A stretch of DNA of 51,202 nt, taken from an uncultured Cyclobacteriaceae bacterium. GTDB lineage: Bacteria; Bacteroidota; Bacteroidia; Cytophagales; Cyclobacteriaceae. The notes below the pieces were generated by a model that searched no databases, had not been told where the DNA came from, and was given only the letters and a program-made list of their open reading frames with translations. Positions 42,651 to 51,202 of this stretch are shown piece by piece. The translations under genes were made by a program, and so were the position numbers. Positions within the stretch are counted from its first letter, which is position 1, and every line of letters begins with the position of its first letter. Location: the NCBI GenBank assembly GCA_947492745.1, contig CANLOE010000047.1:1-51202 (forward strand), in the 5' to 3' direction.

Positions 42651-44192
42651 ATGAAAATTAAAACTTTAATGGTAGGAGCATTAGTGACTCTTTTCTCTTC
42701 TACCATATCATTGGCCCAACCTACGGCTCCCGGAGGTAAGAAATGGGTAAAGATTGACAACCTTTCCGATGAATTCAATCAGGGATTCGATGATTCCAAA
42801 TGGGAGAAAGTCTTATGGGATTATCCTGGTACACCTACAAAAATGATTGAGCAGAACTCAGGGGTATCCGATGGTAGCCTTTGGATCAAAGCTACTTTGG
42901 ATGACAGTTCTCCCACTTGGTTCCAAAGTTCTAGAGTTTATTCCAAGGCTCAGATCAAGTATCCGATGTATACCGAATGTAGTATGATAACAGCACATCT
43001 CTCTGCTTATAATACGTTTTGGTTGAATAATGGAAACATTGACAACAGGGACGAGATTGATGTTGTGGAAAATAACTCTCGGCCCAGCTGCTGTGAGCCT
43101 AATTTTCCTTGGCAGATGAACTCCCAGTACTTCCAGGTTGTCAACGGGGACACGAAGAGAAACAAGGGTAATTTTGACAATAGAAACCTATCTCCCGGTA
43201 ATCCTAAAAGAGGAGTAAAGTGGAACGAAGAATACCATACTGTAGGTGTATGGTGGAAGGATGCCAAAAACATCCAGTTCTATTTGGATGGTGAGCCAGC
43301 GGGCAGTGTCGTATCAGCGCGAGATTTCACAAGAGACCTGAACCTCATTTGGGATCTGTGGACTGATGACCAACCTTGGCTTGGTGGACTGGCAGTGAAG
43401 AGCCACTTAACGGATGAAAGCATCAATACAATGAGAGTGGATTGGGTGCATACCTATCAGCTGGTAGGTGACGGTACCGGTGGTGGCGGACCTGGTCCAG
43501 ATCCTGCCGGGGCCTATCGTTTGGTTCCTGTAAAGTCGGGAGATATAGTATCCCCTATTAACGGTAGTGATGCCAATGATGCCGGTATAGTCAATAGCAA
43601 AAACGTTAGTGGTAATGCTGCACTTTGGAAATTTGTCGATAAAGGTGATGGTTATGTTGAAGTTGTCAACGCTCGTTCAAACAGATGCCTCGCTGTACCT
43701 GGTGGTAATCCTGCGAACGGCACGAAACTTATCCAATGGAACTGCCTAGGTATAGAGGACCAGCAGTGGAAGAGAATCGATACCGGCGAAGGTAAATTTG
43801 CGTTTCAGAATAGAGAGACAGGTAAATGTATGGACCTGACAAGAGGGAACACTGCCAACAATGTACCTATGCAACAGTGGGACTGTAACGATAGCAATGT
43901 AAACCAACAATTCTGGATTTTAGCCCCAGAAGCGGGCAGCAGACTGAAAAGTGCTGCTCTGGAAAATGTGCAGATTGCTGTATACCCTAACCCCGTTATG
44001 GACAAGATAGAATTGGACGGCCTGAAAGGTGATGTGGAGAAGGTATTGATACTTAATCTACAGGGAAAAGTCGTATTGGAACAGCAGGTACCCGTAGCGG
44101 AATCAAAAATTTCCATAGACCTGAACAATCTGAATGAGGGTATCTACTTCATCAAAGCTGGAAAGCACACACAAAAATTCATCAAAAAATAA
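42651..44192 (+). CDS. Secreted GH16 beta-agarase-like enzyme with ricin lectin and T9SS tail
   Basis: The 513-residue enzyme probably cuts agarose or a related galactan outside the cell. A signal peptide (1-22, ends SLA-QP) precedes the GH16 domain (about 30-275). Its catalytic motif is DEIDVVEN: Glu135 the nucleophile, Asp137, and Glu140 the acid/base. Flanking residues (WLNNGNIDNR, WQMNSQYF, HTVGVWWKD, WDLWTDDQPW) resemble agarases more than laminarinases. A glycine-rich linker leads to a ricin-type trefoil (about 289-426, with QQW repeats such as DQQWKRI and QQFWIL). A T9SS C-terminal domain (about 440-513, VYPNPVMDKIEL, GIYFIK) ends it. It is a single gene followed by a strong terminator. 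Confidence 0.9.
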   Translation: MKIKTLMVGALVTLFSSTISLAQPTAPGGKKWVKIDNLSDEFNQGFDDSKWEKVLWDYPGTPTKMIEQNSGVSDGSLWIKATLDDSSPTWFQSSRVYSKAQIKYPMYTECSMITAHLSAYNTFWLNNGNIDNRDEIDVVENNSRPSCCEPNFPWQMNSQYFQVVNGDTKRNKGNFDNRNLSPGNPKRGVKWNEEYHTVGVWWKDAKNIQFYLDGEPAGSVVSARDFTRDLNLIWDLWTDDQPWLGGLAVKSHLTDESINTMRVDWVHTYQLVGDGTGGGGPGPDPAGAYRLVPVKSGDIVSPINGSDANDAGIVNSKNVSGNAALWKFVDKGDGYVEVVNARSNRCLAVPGGNPANGTKLIQWNCLGIEDQQWKRIDTGEGKFAFQNRETGKCMDLTRGNTANNVPMQQWDCNDSNVNQQFWILAPEAGSRLKSAALENVQIAVYPNPVMDKIELDGLKGDVEKVLILNLQGKVVLEQQVPVAESKISIDLNNLNEGIYFIKAGKHTQKFIKK

Positions 44193-44430
44193 ATTTGCAA
44201 TAAAAATGGGGTAAACTACCTCGCTCTACGTTTAAGTAAATTAATACTATTTTGAGCAATGGTCTTCTCTTGAAAATAGAATAGCAACAGATCAGTAGTG
44301 TTTCATTGGGTTTGGTATAAACCTAATACAGCGAATCTGTAAAGTGAAGTACTACGAAGATTTAGAACTGTTCACCTCCAAGCGGATTATACCTATAAAC
44401 AAGATGGATTAACGCAATACCGATGAGTTA

Positions 44431-44466
44431 AAAGCCCGTTCATTTTTTTCTGAACGGGCTTTTTTT
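44431..44466 (+). terminator. Rho-independent terminator after the GH16 gene
   Basis: The arms AAAGCCCGTTCA (44431-44442) and TGAACGGGCTTT (44451-44462) pair over 12 bp, followed by a T run. It lies 238 bases past the GH16 stop. Confidence 0.88.
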
Positions 44467-44572
44467 ATGGCCTAATCCATAAGATATATTTTTGGAAATG
44501 GATTTCTTTTATTTTCATGAGTAATGGTATAGATTTTGACAGGTACATGGGATTTGCAAAAAGAATATTCTC

Positions 44573-44945
44573 TTAGAGACTGTTTTAAAATGTATCTTTT
44601 TCTTTCTTATGTACTTCTTTTGGTGCCTAATTCCGTTAAACCCAAACTGATCGATAGAAATCGTGATGAGCGTATCAATAGCAAAATACCGGCCATTTGT
44701 ATTCGTTCGGCATAGCACCGCTATGGTGAATGAAGACCGGAGGGCAAAGCTTCCGGTATGAAGCTATTTATGCGCGGAATAGGTTCTCTACTGATCATTT
44801 TGGGTTAAAATTTCCGCTAGCTAGCGCGACATGCTATCTTTGTCAATGGCTCACGCGGCAGACCGGGCCCTTCACTGATAATGCCCTCGGGGCATTATTT
44901 CAACGCTCGGTCCTCTCCAGAATAAGTGATAACAAATTATTGAAA
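44573..44945 (+). repeat. Family E repeat interrupted by family D
   Basis: TTAGAGACTGTTTTAAAATG opens family E. Family D (44639-44806) is inserted after AATTCCGTT, and E resumes AAATTTCCGCTAGCTAGC. The E right end is cut at ATTATTGAAA by the following family A copy. Confidence 0.78.
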
Positions 44946-45110
44946 TAATACAAACTTAGCTTTTAACTATCGCCTATCTTCCTGTTCATTTTGCTTCACT
45001 CTGCGTTGACAATCCTCGGGATAGCGCTGCTATCCCTGCGGTTATCGCCTTGATTGAAACAAAATGACCCGCGGAATCTTATACGACATTTAAAACCCAA
45101 ATTTGTATAA
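44946..45110 (-). repeat. Family A repeat abutting family E
   Basis: TAATACAAACTTAGC to CCAAATTTGTATA, complete. It replaces the terminal CAAAACAGTCTCT of the family E copy. Confidence 0.8.
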
Positions 45111-45278
45111 GTATAAATCGGTCAACATTTTGGTAACAATTGAGGCATAGCCGGCCTGTACGGACAAATGGTGAAAAAACTATGATGGTATGGATAGGTT
45201 CATATGAAAATAACTGACCTGTTTTTTTTGTGTTACTTTATCATTCCTTTACTTTATATGAAAATAACCTAAGGATAG

Positions 45279-46301
45279 ATGGCAATAAAATACATAGATT
45301 CAGTCAAATACAAGATAGCTGAACATCAAATAAGGGAGATATACAATGAACTGAAAAATGATATGGGAGATGTGGTCGAACCGATTTCCCTACATGCAGT
45401 CAATGTTGATTTGCTCAAAGCCGTATGGCACGTACTAAGGGAGGTCGTCATTATAGAAGGAAAAGCGACCAGGGTACAGAAAGAAGCAGTGGGTGCTGCC
45501 ATATCGGAAGGCAATCGCTGTGGTTACTGCGTAGACGCACACACGATTATGCTGATAGGGCTTAAGGATAATAATACAGCACAGGCCATTGTTGATCGCG
45601 ACCCCAGCAGCATCGCAGATACCTATCTTCATGGCTTGGTCAAGTGGGCTCTTGAAGGGAGGAAATTCGATGCTGTCATTGTCAAATGCCCTCCTTTCAC
45701 GATGGATGTTGCCCCTGAAATCATTGGGACGGCGGTTTTTTTTCACTATCTGAATAGAATGGTAACCGCTTTCTTGGGACCGACCATACTACCGATGAAC
45801 ATTTCCTTTTTTAAAGGAATAATGAAGATTATGGCGGGAAAAATGTTTTCCGGTGTATTGGCGAAAAATAGAACGGCAATGGAGCTTGAATATACTGTTA
45901 TGGAAATCCCTTCCAAACTTGCCTGGGCGAATAGCAATCCACAAGTAGCACAGGTCTTTGCTGAGTTTGATCGGCTTTTGACCGAGATGGCGGTCAAGTA
46001 TGTGCCGATAGAGGTCAGTGATATGATAAGAGAACATATCCGACAATGGGACGGTCAAGACCTGATGCTCACTCAGGATGTTTCGCCCTGGCTCAGCACT
46101 TTGCCTCCAGGGTATAAGGAAATCGGAAGGACCCTGTTGCTACAGGCATTCGCACCTGACAGGATCAACTCTCAACATATCGAAGCTTTGAAAAGCTTTT
46201 ATAATGACAATGATGAGGCGCTATTGATAGCTATGGCATGGGTGAGCTTTGAAGCGGCCACATATATCGGGACACGGTTAGGTGAAAAATTCGTAGGTTG
46301 A
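45279..46301 (+). CDS. Carboxymuconolactone decarboxylase/AhpD-like protein
   Basis: The 340-residue soluble, mostly helical protein has the AhpD-type motif EGNRCGYCVDAHTIMLIG at about 83-100, with two cysteines in CxxC and a His three residues on. In the family this site acts as a thiol-based peroxidase or reductase relay. The second half (for example ALLIAMAWVSFEAATYIGTRLG) looks like another AhpD-like helical unit without cysteines, so the protein may be a tandem with one active site. Single-domain members are 110-190 residues, so this is the long type. No partner is adjacent. A direct repeat in its upstream region may be regulatory. Confidence 0.8.
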   Translation: MAIKYIDSVKYKIAEHQIREIYNELKNDMGDVVEPISLHAVNVDLLKAVWHVLREVVIIEGKATRVQKEAVGAAISEGNRCGYCVDAHTIMLIGLKDNNTAQAIVDRDPSSIADTYLHGLVKWALEGRKFDAVIVKCPPFTMDVAPEIIGTAVFFHYLNRMVTAFLGPTILPMNISFFKGIMKIMAGKMFSGVLAKNRTAMELEYTVMEIPSKLAWANSNPQVAQVFAEFDRLLTEMAVKYVPIEVSDMIREHIRQWDGQDLMLTQDVSPWLSTLPPGYKEIGRTLLLQAFAPDRINSQHIEALKSFYNDNDEALLIAMAWVSFEAATYIGTRLGEKFVG

Positions 46302-46828
46302 GTAGGATAGCGCTCTAAATTTAAAAATGATTTCTGTTCTACTACAGGGGTTTAATACAAATTTAGGTTTTAAATGTCGTATAAGATTCCGCGGGTCATT
46401 TTGTTTCAATCAAGGCGAGAACCGCAGGAATAGCAGCGCTATCCCGAGGATTATCAACGCAGAGTGAAGCAAAATGACCAGGAAGATATGCGATATTTGA
46501 AAGCTAAGTTTGTATTACTGCGTTTAACCCAGAATGTTCGTTGGAACTTCGTTATGAGGACTTAAATGGCAATACATCAGTGCGTTTTCTTGGGTTCAGC
46601 GTAGCACCGCTACGGTGAATTCAAAAAACGCATTCATTTACTGATTTGAAGCCAGTTAAGTCCGGAATAGATTTTCTAATGGACATTTTGGGTTGAAACT
46701 AAAATGAACCGCGGAATCTTATTACGACATCTGAAACCCACATTTGTATAAAACCTGCGCAGCGTAAAACCGCTGATCTTGAATCAATTTATGTTCGGAA
46801 TAGAAAGGCTATTGATCAATTTGGGTTG
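46302..46828. repeat. Block of repeats A, B and the A-D composite
   Basis: In order: family A plus copy (46353-46517), family B plus copy (46526-46694), right part of a minus family A copy (46695-46749) and right half of a family D copy (46750-46827). The last two pieces match the composite at 2517-2646. No gene is seen. Confidence 0.75.
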
Positions 46829-47120
46829 AAAGGGAAAAAGGTGAGTTTACTGCGGGCCGATAGCGGATTTTATGGCAAAGAGATCTTTGATTTTATAGAG
46901 AAGGGAACTATATCATCGTGGCCCGTCATTATGCCACGATCCAAAGGAAAGTTGCAGGTCTGAAAGATCGGTGGTCGTTCGATGAAAGGTTACGGGTTAT
47001 CGAAACCACGTATCGAAGTGACACGTGAGAAGCACCCCGTCGGCTTATAGTGGTAGGGCAACAGATCAAGAAAAGGCCCATAGCTAACGGCAAGCAATTC
47101 AGGCTGTTCAAGGAGTGTAA
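46829..47120 (+). pseudogene. IS1380-family transposase remnant (C-terminal part)
   Basis: Only the last ~95 codons remain. The reading VSLLRADSGFYGKEIFDFIE, then YIIVARHYATIQRKV, ERLRVIETTYRSDT, EAPRRLIVVGQQIKKRP and GKQFRLFKE matches the C-terminal half of IS1380-type transposases (RNase H-like fold, D of RADSGFY). It is broken by one frameshift after EKG (about 46910) and by a TGA in place of the expected Trp (about 47026). The N-terminus is missing, the left side being bounded by the family D half copy. It is inactive. Ends of the original element are not recognised. Confidence 0.85.
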
Positions 47121-47367
47121 TATTATATTTTAATTTTTAAATATAATATTATGGTGCAATATTTTATTTTATGTATTGATTTATGTGTGAATGAATATTT
47201 TTTTGGATGAAATTACTGTCAAAAAACTACAGTAAGACTTCGTCGGAATATTGGTGTGTTGGCAGTCATTAGCTACCTCTTATGCGAATCTTCCTTTATG
47301 CTTTTTATGGATTCGCTTAATTATGCATCAATTAATTTAAACATTTAAACATTTAAACATTTAAATC
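47121..47367. promoter_or_regulatory. Upstream region of the large hydrolase with an 8-bp tandem repeat
   Basis: The region is very AT-rich. Directly before the start codon the octamer ACATTTAA occurs three times in tandem (47341-47364), preceded by a partial unit, and the ATG follows at 47368. The tract covers the ribosome-binding region. Confidence 0.6.
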
Positions 47368-50300
47368 ATGAACCATACCACTAGTAAAAGTAGATTTGTG
47401 CTAGCATTGTTAGCCATATTTTCTTTATCATTCTATCAATATGCTTCAGGGCAGTCTCTGACACGAAAGGTGGAGAATAAGATAGCTGATTTGAGGAAAC
47501 TTATCGATAAGGCTGAGGCCAAAGGTATCGAAGCGACCAAGGAGCGCATGAAAATTCGGGTTGCAGAAATTTTTCTGGTCTGCGCGGATTGGGATGAAGC
47601 GAACAAAGCCTATAACGAGCAGGCCTTTGATGATGTCCAGGCCATTAATTATGATGTGGACCTAACACCCAAACAGCTTGCTGACCTACTTCCTGATAAG
47701 GAAAGGAAGGATGTCATGGAAATTCTGGACGGAGCCTCGACAGACCTCAATCGCCTTATTCAAGGAAAAGAGACAAGAAAGCGCAGTGTCAAAATGGCCT
47801 GGGACAGATTGGAGATAAAGGGGGACCGCGTTGTTCAAGATGGTAAACCCGTCTTCATCAATGATTGGATGTTCAAAAGGGATAAACTGGGAGGATACGA
47901 TACCAGAGAATTTTTTGGAGGACTTGATGGCTTTTACTTTGCCCCCAATCACTTGGTTCAGGATAGTAAAGGTAAGGTTTCTCTAACAAGGGGGATAGTG
48001 AATAAAATAAAGAACAACTTGTCAGAGAACTTTGGAGACCCTTTTCTGGGACAGAGAGGAGTGCCTGATTATATTCTTGAGAAGTATCCTGATATCGTCA
48101 AAGGTAAGACCATGCATACAGGCTTTGATATCGATCATCCTCAAGCTAGGGTGATGCACAAGGACCTTTTCAGACTGATAGTGCCCCAGCTGGCCGGAAA
48201 AAAAGTATCTGAATTAGGTTATGGACTCACTAATGAACCCCATTGGAACACCTCGGGTACCTGGTCCATTGTAGATATCACCGATTATACCAAGAGAAAG
48301 TTTTCGAAATGGCTCAAAAACCGACATGGCAATGTGAAAACACTAAACGAAAGGTGGAAATCGAACTATCCTTCTTTGGATAAGGCAGCCTTCAGTTTTG
48401 AAAGTCCTGTGGCGGCCTCTGTAAGAGGGACCGCAAGATGGTATGATTATATGAGTTTTAACCAATGGCGGGTGACCGAATGGTTCAGTTTTCTCGATAA
48501 AGAAATCAAGTCCCATGACCCCAAAGCCAAGACGCATATCAAGTTGATACCCGCGCATTGGAGTGGAAATGGGCGGAGCAACGGTCTCAACTTTGAGTCA
48601 CTTATCGAACTGACGGACGTTATCGGTAATGATGCCAGTACTGTTGATAACGATAAGTGGGGCCGTAGACCTTGGATGGACAACTACGATATGGAGTGGC
48701 TCGGTATGGCCATGTCCTATGACTTTTTCAGGTCAGTGAATCCTGATGGCATCAATTATAACTCCGAAGGGCATATGGTCACTACTGGCAGGTACACGGA
48801 CCTCTTTCAAGTCCAATCGTATGTATATGCCTGTCACTGGCTGGCTACCATGCAGGGAATGGATATCAATAGAAATTGGGCCTGGACCCGTATGGAAGAC
48901 GGTGGTGCAGTGACCAACTGGACAGTCACTGGGCAGATGGGCCAACTTCCCAAGACATTGGCCACTATTCATAGTATGATCATCGACCTCAATGCGCATA
49001 GTGAGGAAATGTCACGTATCCAAGAGATGTCCATGCCCATTCGTATCTTCTACTCAGAAACCTCTGCTATCAATAAGGCAGATCACATGACGCAGATACA
49101 AAACCTATATGAGCCTATGTTCTTTGAGGGACATCGATTGGGCTTTGCCACGGAGAATATCATCAAAAAGAATCAGCAAAACTGGAAAGTACTCATCATC
49201 AGTAATACGGAGTACGTGACTGAGAGCGAATTGAAGGCCTTACAGACCTATCTGGACAGAGGTGGCGTAATCATAAAAGACCCTCAGAGCTTGGTCAAAA
49301 ACGAATATGGTGACCCACATCAATTGAAGCTCAAGAGTGGAAATGGAAAGTTGATGACCATTGCTTCATCTAAGCTTGGAAATGAAGCACTAGCGTACAT
49401 CAAAAAGCAGGGAGTACTTCCCGTTGTAGAGGTGTCAGAGAGTAACTCCAAAGGTGGAGGATTTAAAGGGGTGGTTCATCGATCTATTGTCGCTCCCGAA
49501 GGAAAAAAGGTCGTCTCCTTGGTCAATCTGGGCAATGAAAATGCTACTATTACCCTTAGCCTCAAAGGACAGGGCACCTCGCTTGCTATCAAAGATATGA
49601 TAAAAGGCCAGGTCATGAAAAATGGATTCATTATGAAACCAGAGGATGTACTGCTTCTAGAAGTAGGGCCAAGCATGGATGATAATGAAGGAAGTGCCAA
49701 TGCCTGTAATCTGAAGTTCGATGCAGGTAAAGTCGTATCGTACGCTTTCGAACAGGATAAAGGAACTTCTTCCGTAACCGAAAATGGAAATGTCCTTACC
49801 GTTAGCAGAAACGGATGGAAGGCCATACCATTTAACTATACAATAACACCTAAAACTCGTGTGGAATTCTCGTTCAAGGCCAACATCCAAGGGGGGGAGC
49901 ATGCATTCGGGTTCGATAATGATAGGGTACTCAGTAATACGCGCAGGTTCAAGCTGTATGGTTTTCAAAAGGCGAATGACGGTGTGGTAAAAGATTATGC
50001 CAATTACAATAAAAAGGATGGCTGGAAGTCCTATTCCATCCCCGTGGGAAAACATATCAAAGGAAAAATGAACTACCTGTTCTTCGTTATGGACAACGAT
50101 ATTGCTGCTGACAAAGGGGATTCGCAATTCCGTGGGTTTTCTGTATACGAAGACGAGAATGGTAATGGGATCAATGATGAGTGTAGGGAAAAAGACGGTT
50201 ATCAAGTGGTGAACGGTACCTACAACATACAGAATATCGCTAATAAGCAAAACCTTGTTTCTCCGGAGTGGGACAATTACAATGTGCTACTATACCGCTC

Positions 50301-50898
50301 AGGGCCATGGAAAGACCAGCAGTGGACCTTCGAGCATACAGGTGGAAACAAGCATACCGTCAAAAATGTGGCTACAGGTAGGTACCTGGAAGTTTTCAAT
50401 GGCGGTTGTGAAAATGGCAGTAACGTCAACTCCTATACACAAAGCGATCAAGGACACCAAAAATGGTATGTACAACGTATAAAAGGTAAGTACTACCTTA
50501 GTCCCGTACATTGTAAATCCATGGCACTGGATAAAAGCTATGGTGATGGAGGCAATGCCAAAGTATGGTCCCTTAATGCTGGCAATAGCAATCAGCAGTG
50601 GAGATTGTTGCCTGTCAATACTGACAAATCAATGCAGAGGGAAGGCCTGGCAAATGAACCAATAGTGCATGTCTATCCTAATCCAGCTAATGATGCAATC
50701 ACCCTGAGTGTTGAGGATAGAGAAAATATAATGGGTAACACGAAAAGTATCACTTTGGAAACTATGGAGGGGAAAGTATTGAAATCCTACAATACCATAC
50801 CCAAAGATATATCCTTGGAAGGTATCATGCCAGGGACTTACTTGATCAAAGTGATTACTGAAAATGGCCTGTATTATGAAAGGGTAAATAAACTGTAA
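47368..50898 (+). CDS. Large secreted GH42-like clan GH-A glycoside hydrolase with ricin lectin and T9SS tail
   Basis: The 1176-residue enzyme has a signal peptide (1-28, ends YASG), then a helical N-terminal region (30-150). A TIM-barrel follows (about 150-560). Glu290 in YGLTNEPHWN fits the clan GH-A acid/base (NEP motif), and Glu467 in INYNSEGH is the likely nucleophile. Next is a domain resembling the GH42 trimerisation fold (WKVLIISNTEYVTESELKALQTYLDRGGVII), a beta domain (about 770-930), a ricin-type trefoil (about 948-1085, with DQQWTF and NQQWRL) and a T9SS sorting domain (HVYPNPANDAITL to GTYLIK). It may be a galactosidase or agarase-type enzyme working with the GH16 enzyme. The exact family (GH42, GH50 or a relative) is not decided by eye. 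Confidence 0.85.
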   Translation: MNHTTSKSRFVLALLAIFSLSFYQYASGQSLTRKVENKIADLRKLIDKAEAKGIEATKERMKIRVAEIFLVCADWDEANKAYNEQAFDDVQAINYDVDLTPKQLADLLPDKERKDVMEILDGASTDLNRLIQGKETRKRSVKMAWDRLEIKGDRVVQDGKPVFINDWMFKRDKLGGYDTREFFGGLDGFYFAPNHLVQDSKGKVSLTRGIVNKIKNNLSENFGDPFLGQRGVPDYILEKYPDIVKGKTMHTGFDIDHPQARVMHKDLFRLIVPQLAGKKVSELGYGLTNEPHWNTSGTWSIVDITDYTKRKFSKWLKNRHGNVKTLNERWKSNYPSLDKAAFSFESPVAASVRGTARWYDYMSFNQWRVTEWFSFLDKEIKSHDPKAKTHIKLIPAHWSGNGRSNGLNFESLIELTDVIGNDASTVDNDKWGRRPWMDNYDMEWLGMAMSYDFFRSVNPDGINYNSEGHMVTTGRYTDLFQVQSYVYACHWLATMQGMDINRNWAWTRMEDGGAVTNWTVTGQMGQLPKTLATIHSMIIDLNAHSEEMSRIQEMSMPIRIFYSETSAINKADHMTQIQNLYEPMFFEGHRLGFATENIIKKNQQNWKVLIISNTEYVTESELKALQTYLDRGGVIIKDPQSLVKNEYGDPHQLKLKSGNGKLMTIASSKLGNEALAYIKKQGVLPVVEVSESNSKGGGFKGVVHRSIVAPEGKKVVSLVNLGNENATITLSLKGQGTSLAIKDMIKGQVMKNGFIMKPEDVLLLEVGPSMDDNEGSANACNLKFDAGKVVSYAFEQDKGTSSVTENGNVLTVSRNGWKAIPFNYTITPKTRVEFSFKANIQGGEHAFGFDNDRVLSNTRRFKLYGFQKANDGVVKDYANYNKKDGWKSYSIPVGKHIKGKMNYLFFVMDNDIAADKGDSQFRGFSVYEDENGNGINDECREKDGYQVVNGTYNIQNIANKQNLVSPEWDNYNVLLYRSGPWKDQQWTFEHTGGNKHTVKNVATGRYLEVFNGGCENGSNVNSYTQSDQGHQKWYVQRIKGKYYLSPVHCKSMALDKSYGDGGNAKVWSLNAGNSNQQWRLLPVNTDKSMQREGLANEPIVHVYPNPANDAITLSVEDRENIMGNTKSITLETMEGKVLKSYNTIPKDISLEGIMPGTYLIKVITENGLYYERVNKL

Positions 50899-51202
50899 AC
50901 GCTTTTTTGTGAGTGCCATGAGTTAAGGGGACGGCATGCCGGGGATGTTTTCATCATCCTTGGCTACCCTGAACAAAAAAGTGATTTGGACTTTTTATTT
51001 CGCAGCGAAAATTAAAGTTTTTGCTCTGAAGGAGCTTTCTCAGGGATACATGGCCAAGATTATGTCACAATGAAAAAAATCAAAATCAGAGTGAAATGAG
51101 CTGAATTTGCAGCCAAAGGGAATGTTTTAACCCAGAATGTTCGTTGGAACTTCGTCATGAGGACTTAAATGGCAATACATCAGTGCGTTTTCTTGGATTC
51201 AG
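50899..51202. other. End of window: short intergenic region and start of a family B repeat
   Basis: After the hydrolase stop there are about 230 bp without a gene. A family B copy begins at 51129 (AACCCAGAATGTTCGTTGG) and is cut by the window end. There is no strong terminator. Confidence 0.6.

Larger units (their letters stand above)
44193..45278. other. Intergenic region with terminator and nested repeats
   Basis: It holds the terminator at 44431-44466, family E with family D inside (44573-44945), family A (44946-45110), and AT-rich upstream sequence of the next gene. The phrase TTTATATGAAAATAACC occurs twice before that gene (about 45203 and 45255), differing slightly, a possible operator-like direct repeat. 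Confidence 0.5.

Noticed and set aside
49657-50250. Minus-strand ORF of 197 residues inside the large hydrolase
   Set aside because: It is antisense to a well-supported multi-domain enzyme and shows no independent features.

Overview
The window looks like an accessory region of a marine, polysaccharide-degrading member of the Bacteroidota, most likely Cytophagales-like. The reasons are two secreted glycoside hydrolases that both end in a ricin-type lectin module plus a type IX secretion (T9SS) sorting domain, A-rich sequence instead of strong Shine-Dalgarno motifs before many starts, a TPR histidine kinase paired with a LytTR regulator, and small peptides resembling Bacteroidota RiPP precursors. 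The exact genus cannot be read from the sequence.

Layout. 1-2862 is mostly repeats with one small secreted-peptide-like ORF. 2863-8577 (minus strand) is a compact tripartite efflux operon: adaptor, RND pump, TolC-like outer membrane protein. 8922-9173 holds a peptide gene whose conserved-looking leader and eight-cysteine C-terminus lie in different frames, joined at a run of six G. 10168-16292 carries a cupredoxin-like protein, an unknown protein, a ParB-like protein, a DUF3843-like protein and a small STAS-like protein. 18395-21309 has a short acidic lipoprotein, a TPR sensor kinase and a divergently transcribed LytTR response regulator.

22754-39447 is the centre of interest: a four-helix membrane protein followed by a complete type I-D CRISPR-Cas locus (cas6, cas10d/csc3 with an HD motif, csc2, csc1, cas3' helicase, cas4, cas1, cas2), a leader with a 16-bp inverted repeat, and an array of 53 repeats (the last one split by an insertion). 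The cas10d gene has a plausible internal start for the small subunit Cas11d. In the leader-distal part of the array, five spacer slots are filled not by ~36-nt spacers but by near-identical 134-135-nt elements that can fold into a hairpin kept intact by wobble and compensatory changes. A sixth copy and several relatives lie just past the array and one relative lies near 21.5 kb.

40967-51202 holds an acyl-carrier-like protein, a GH16 beta-agarase-like enzyme, an AhpD/carboxymuconolactone decarboxylase-like protein, an IS1380-family transposase remnant and a large GH42-like clan GH-A enzyme. The two hydrolases suggest agar or a related red-algal galactan as substrate.

Throughout the window the intergenic space is packed with at least five families of short non-autonomous repeats (here called A to E, about 160-230 bp each), often inserted into one another. 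They separate cas6 from cas10d and cas3' from cas4, and abut the 5' end of the DUF3843-like gene. No tRNA or rRNA gene was recognised.
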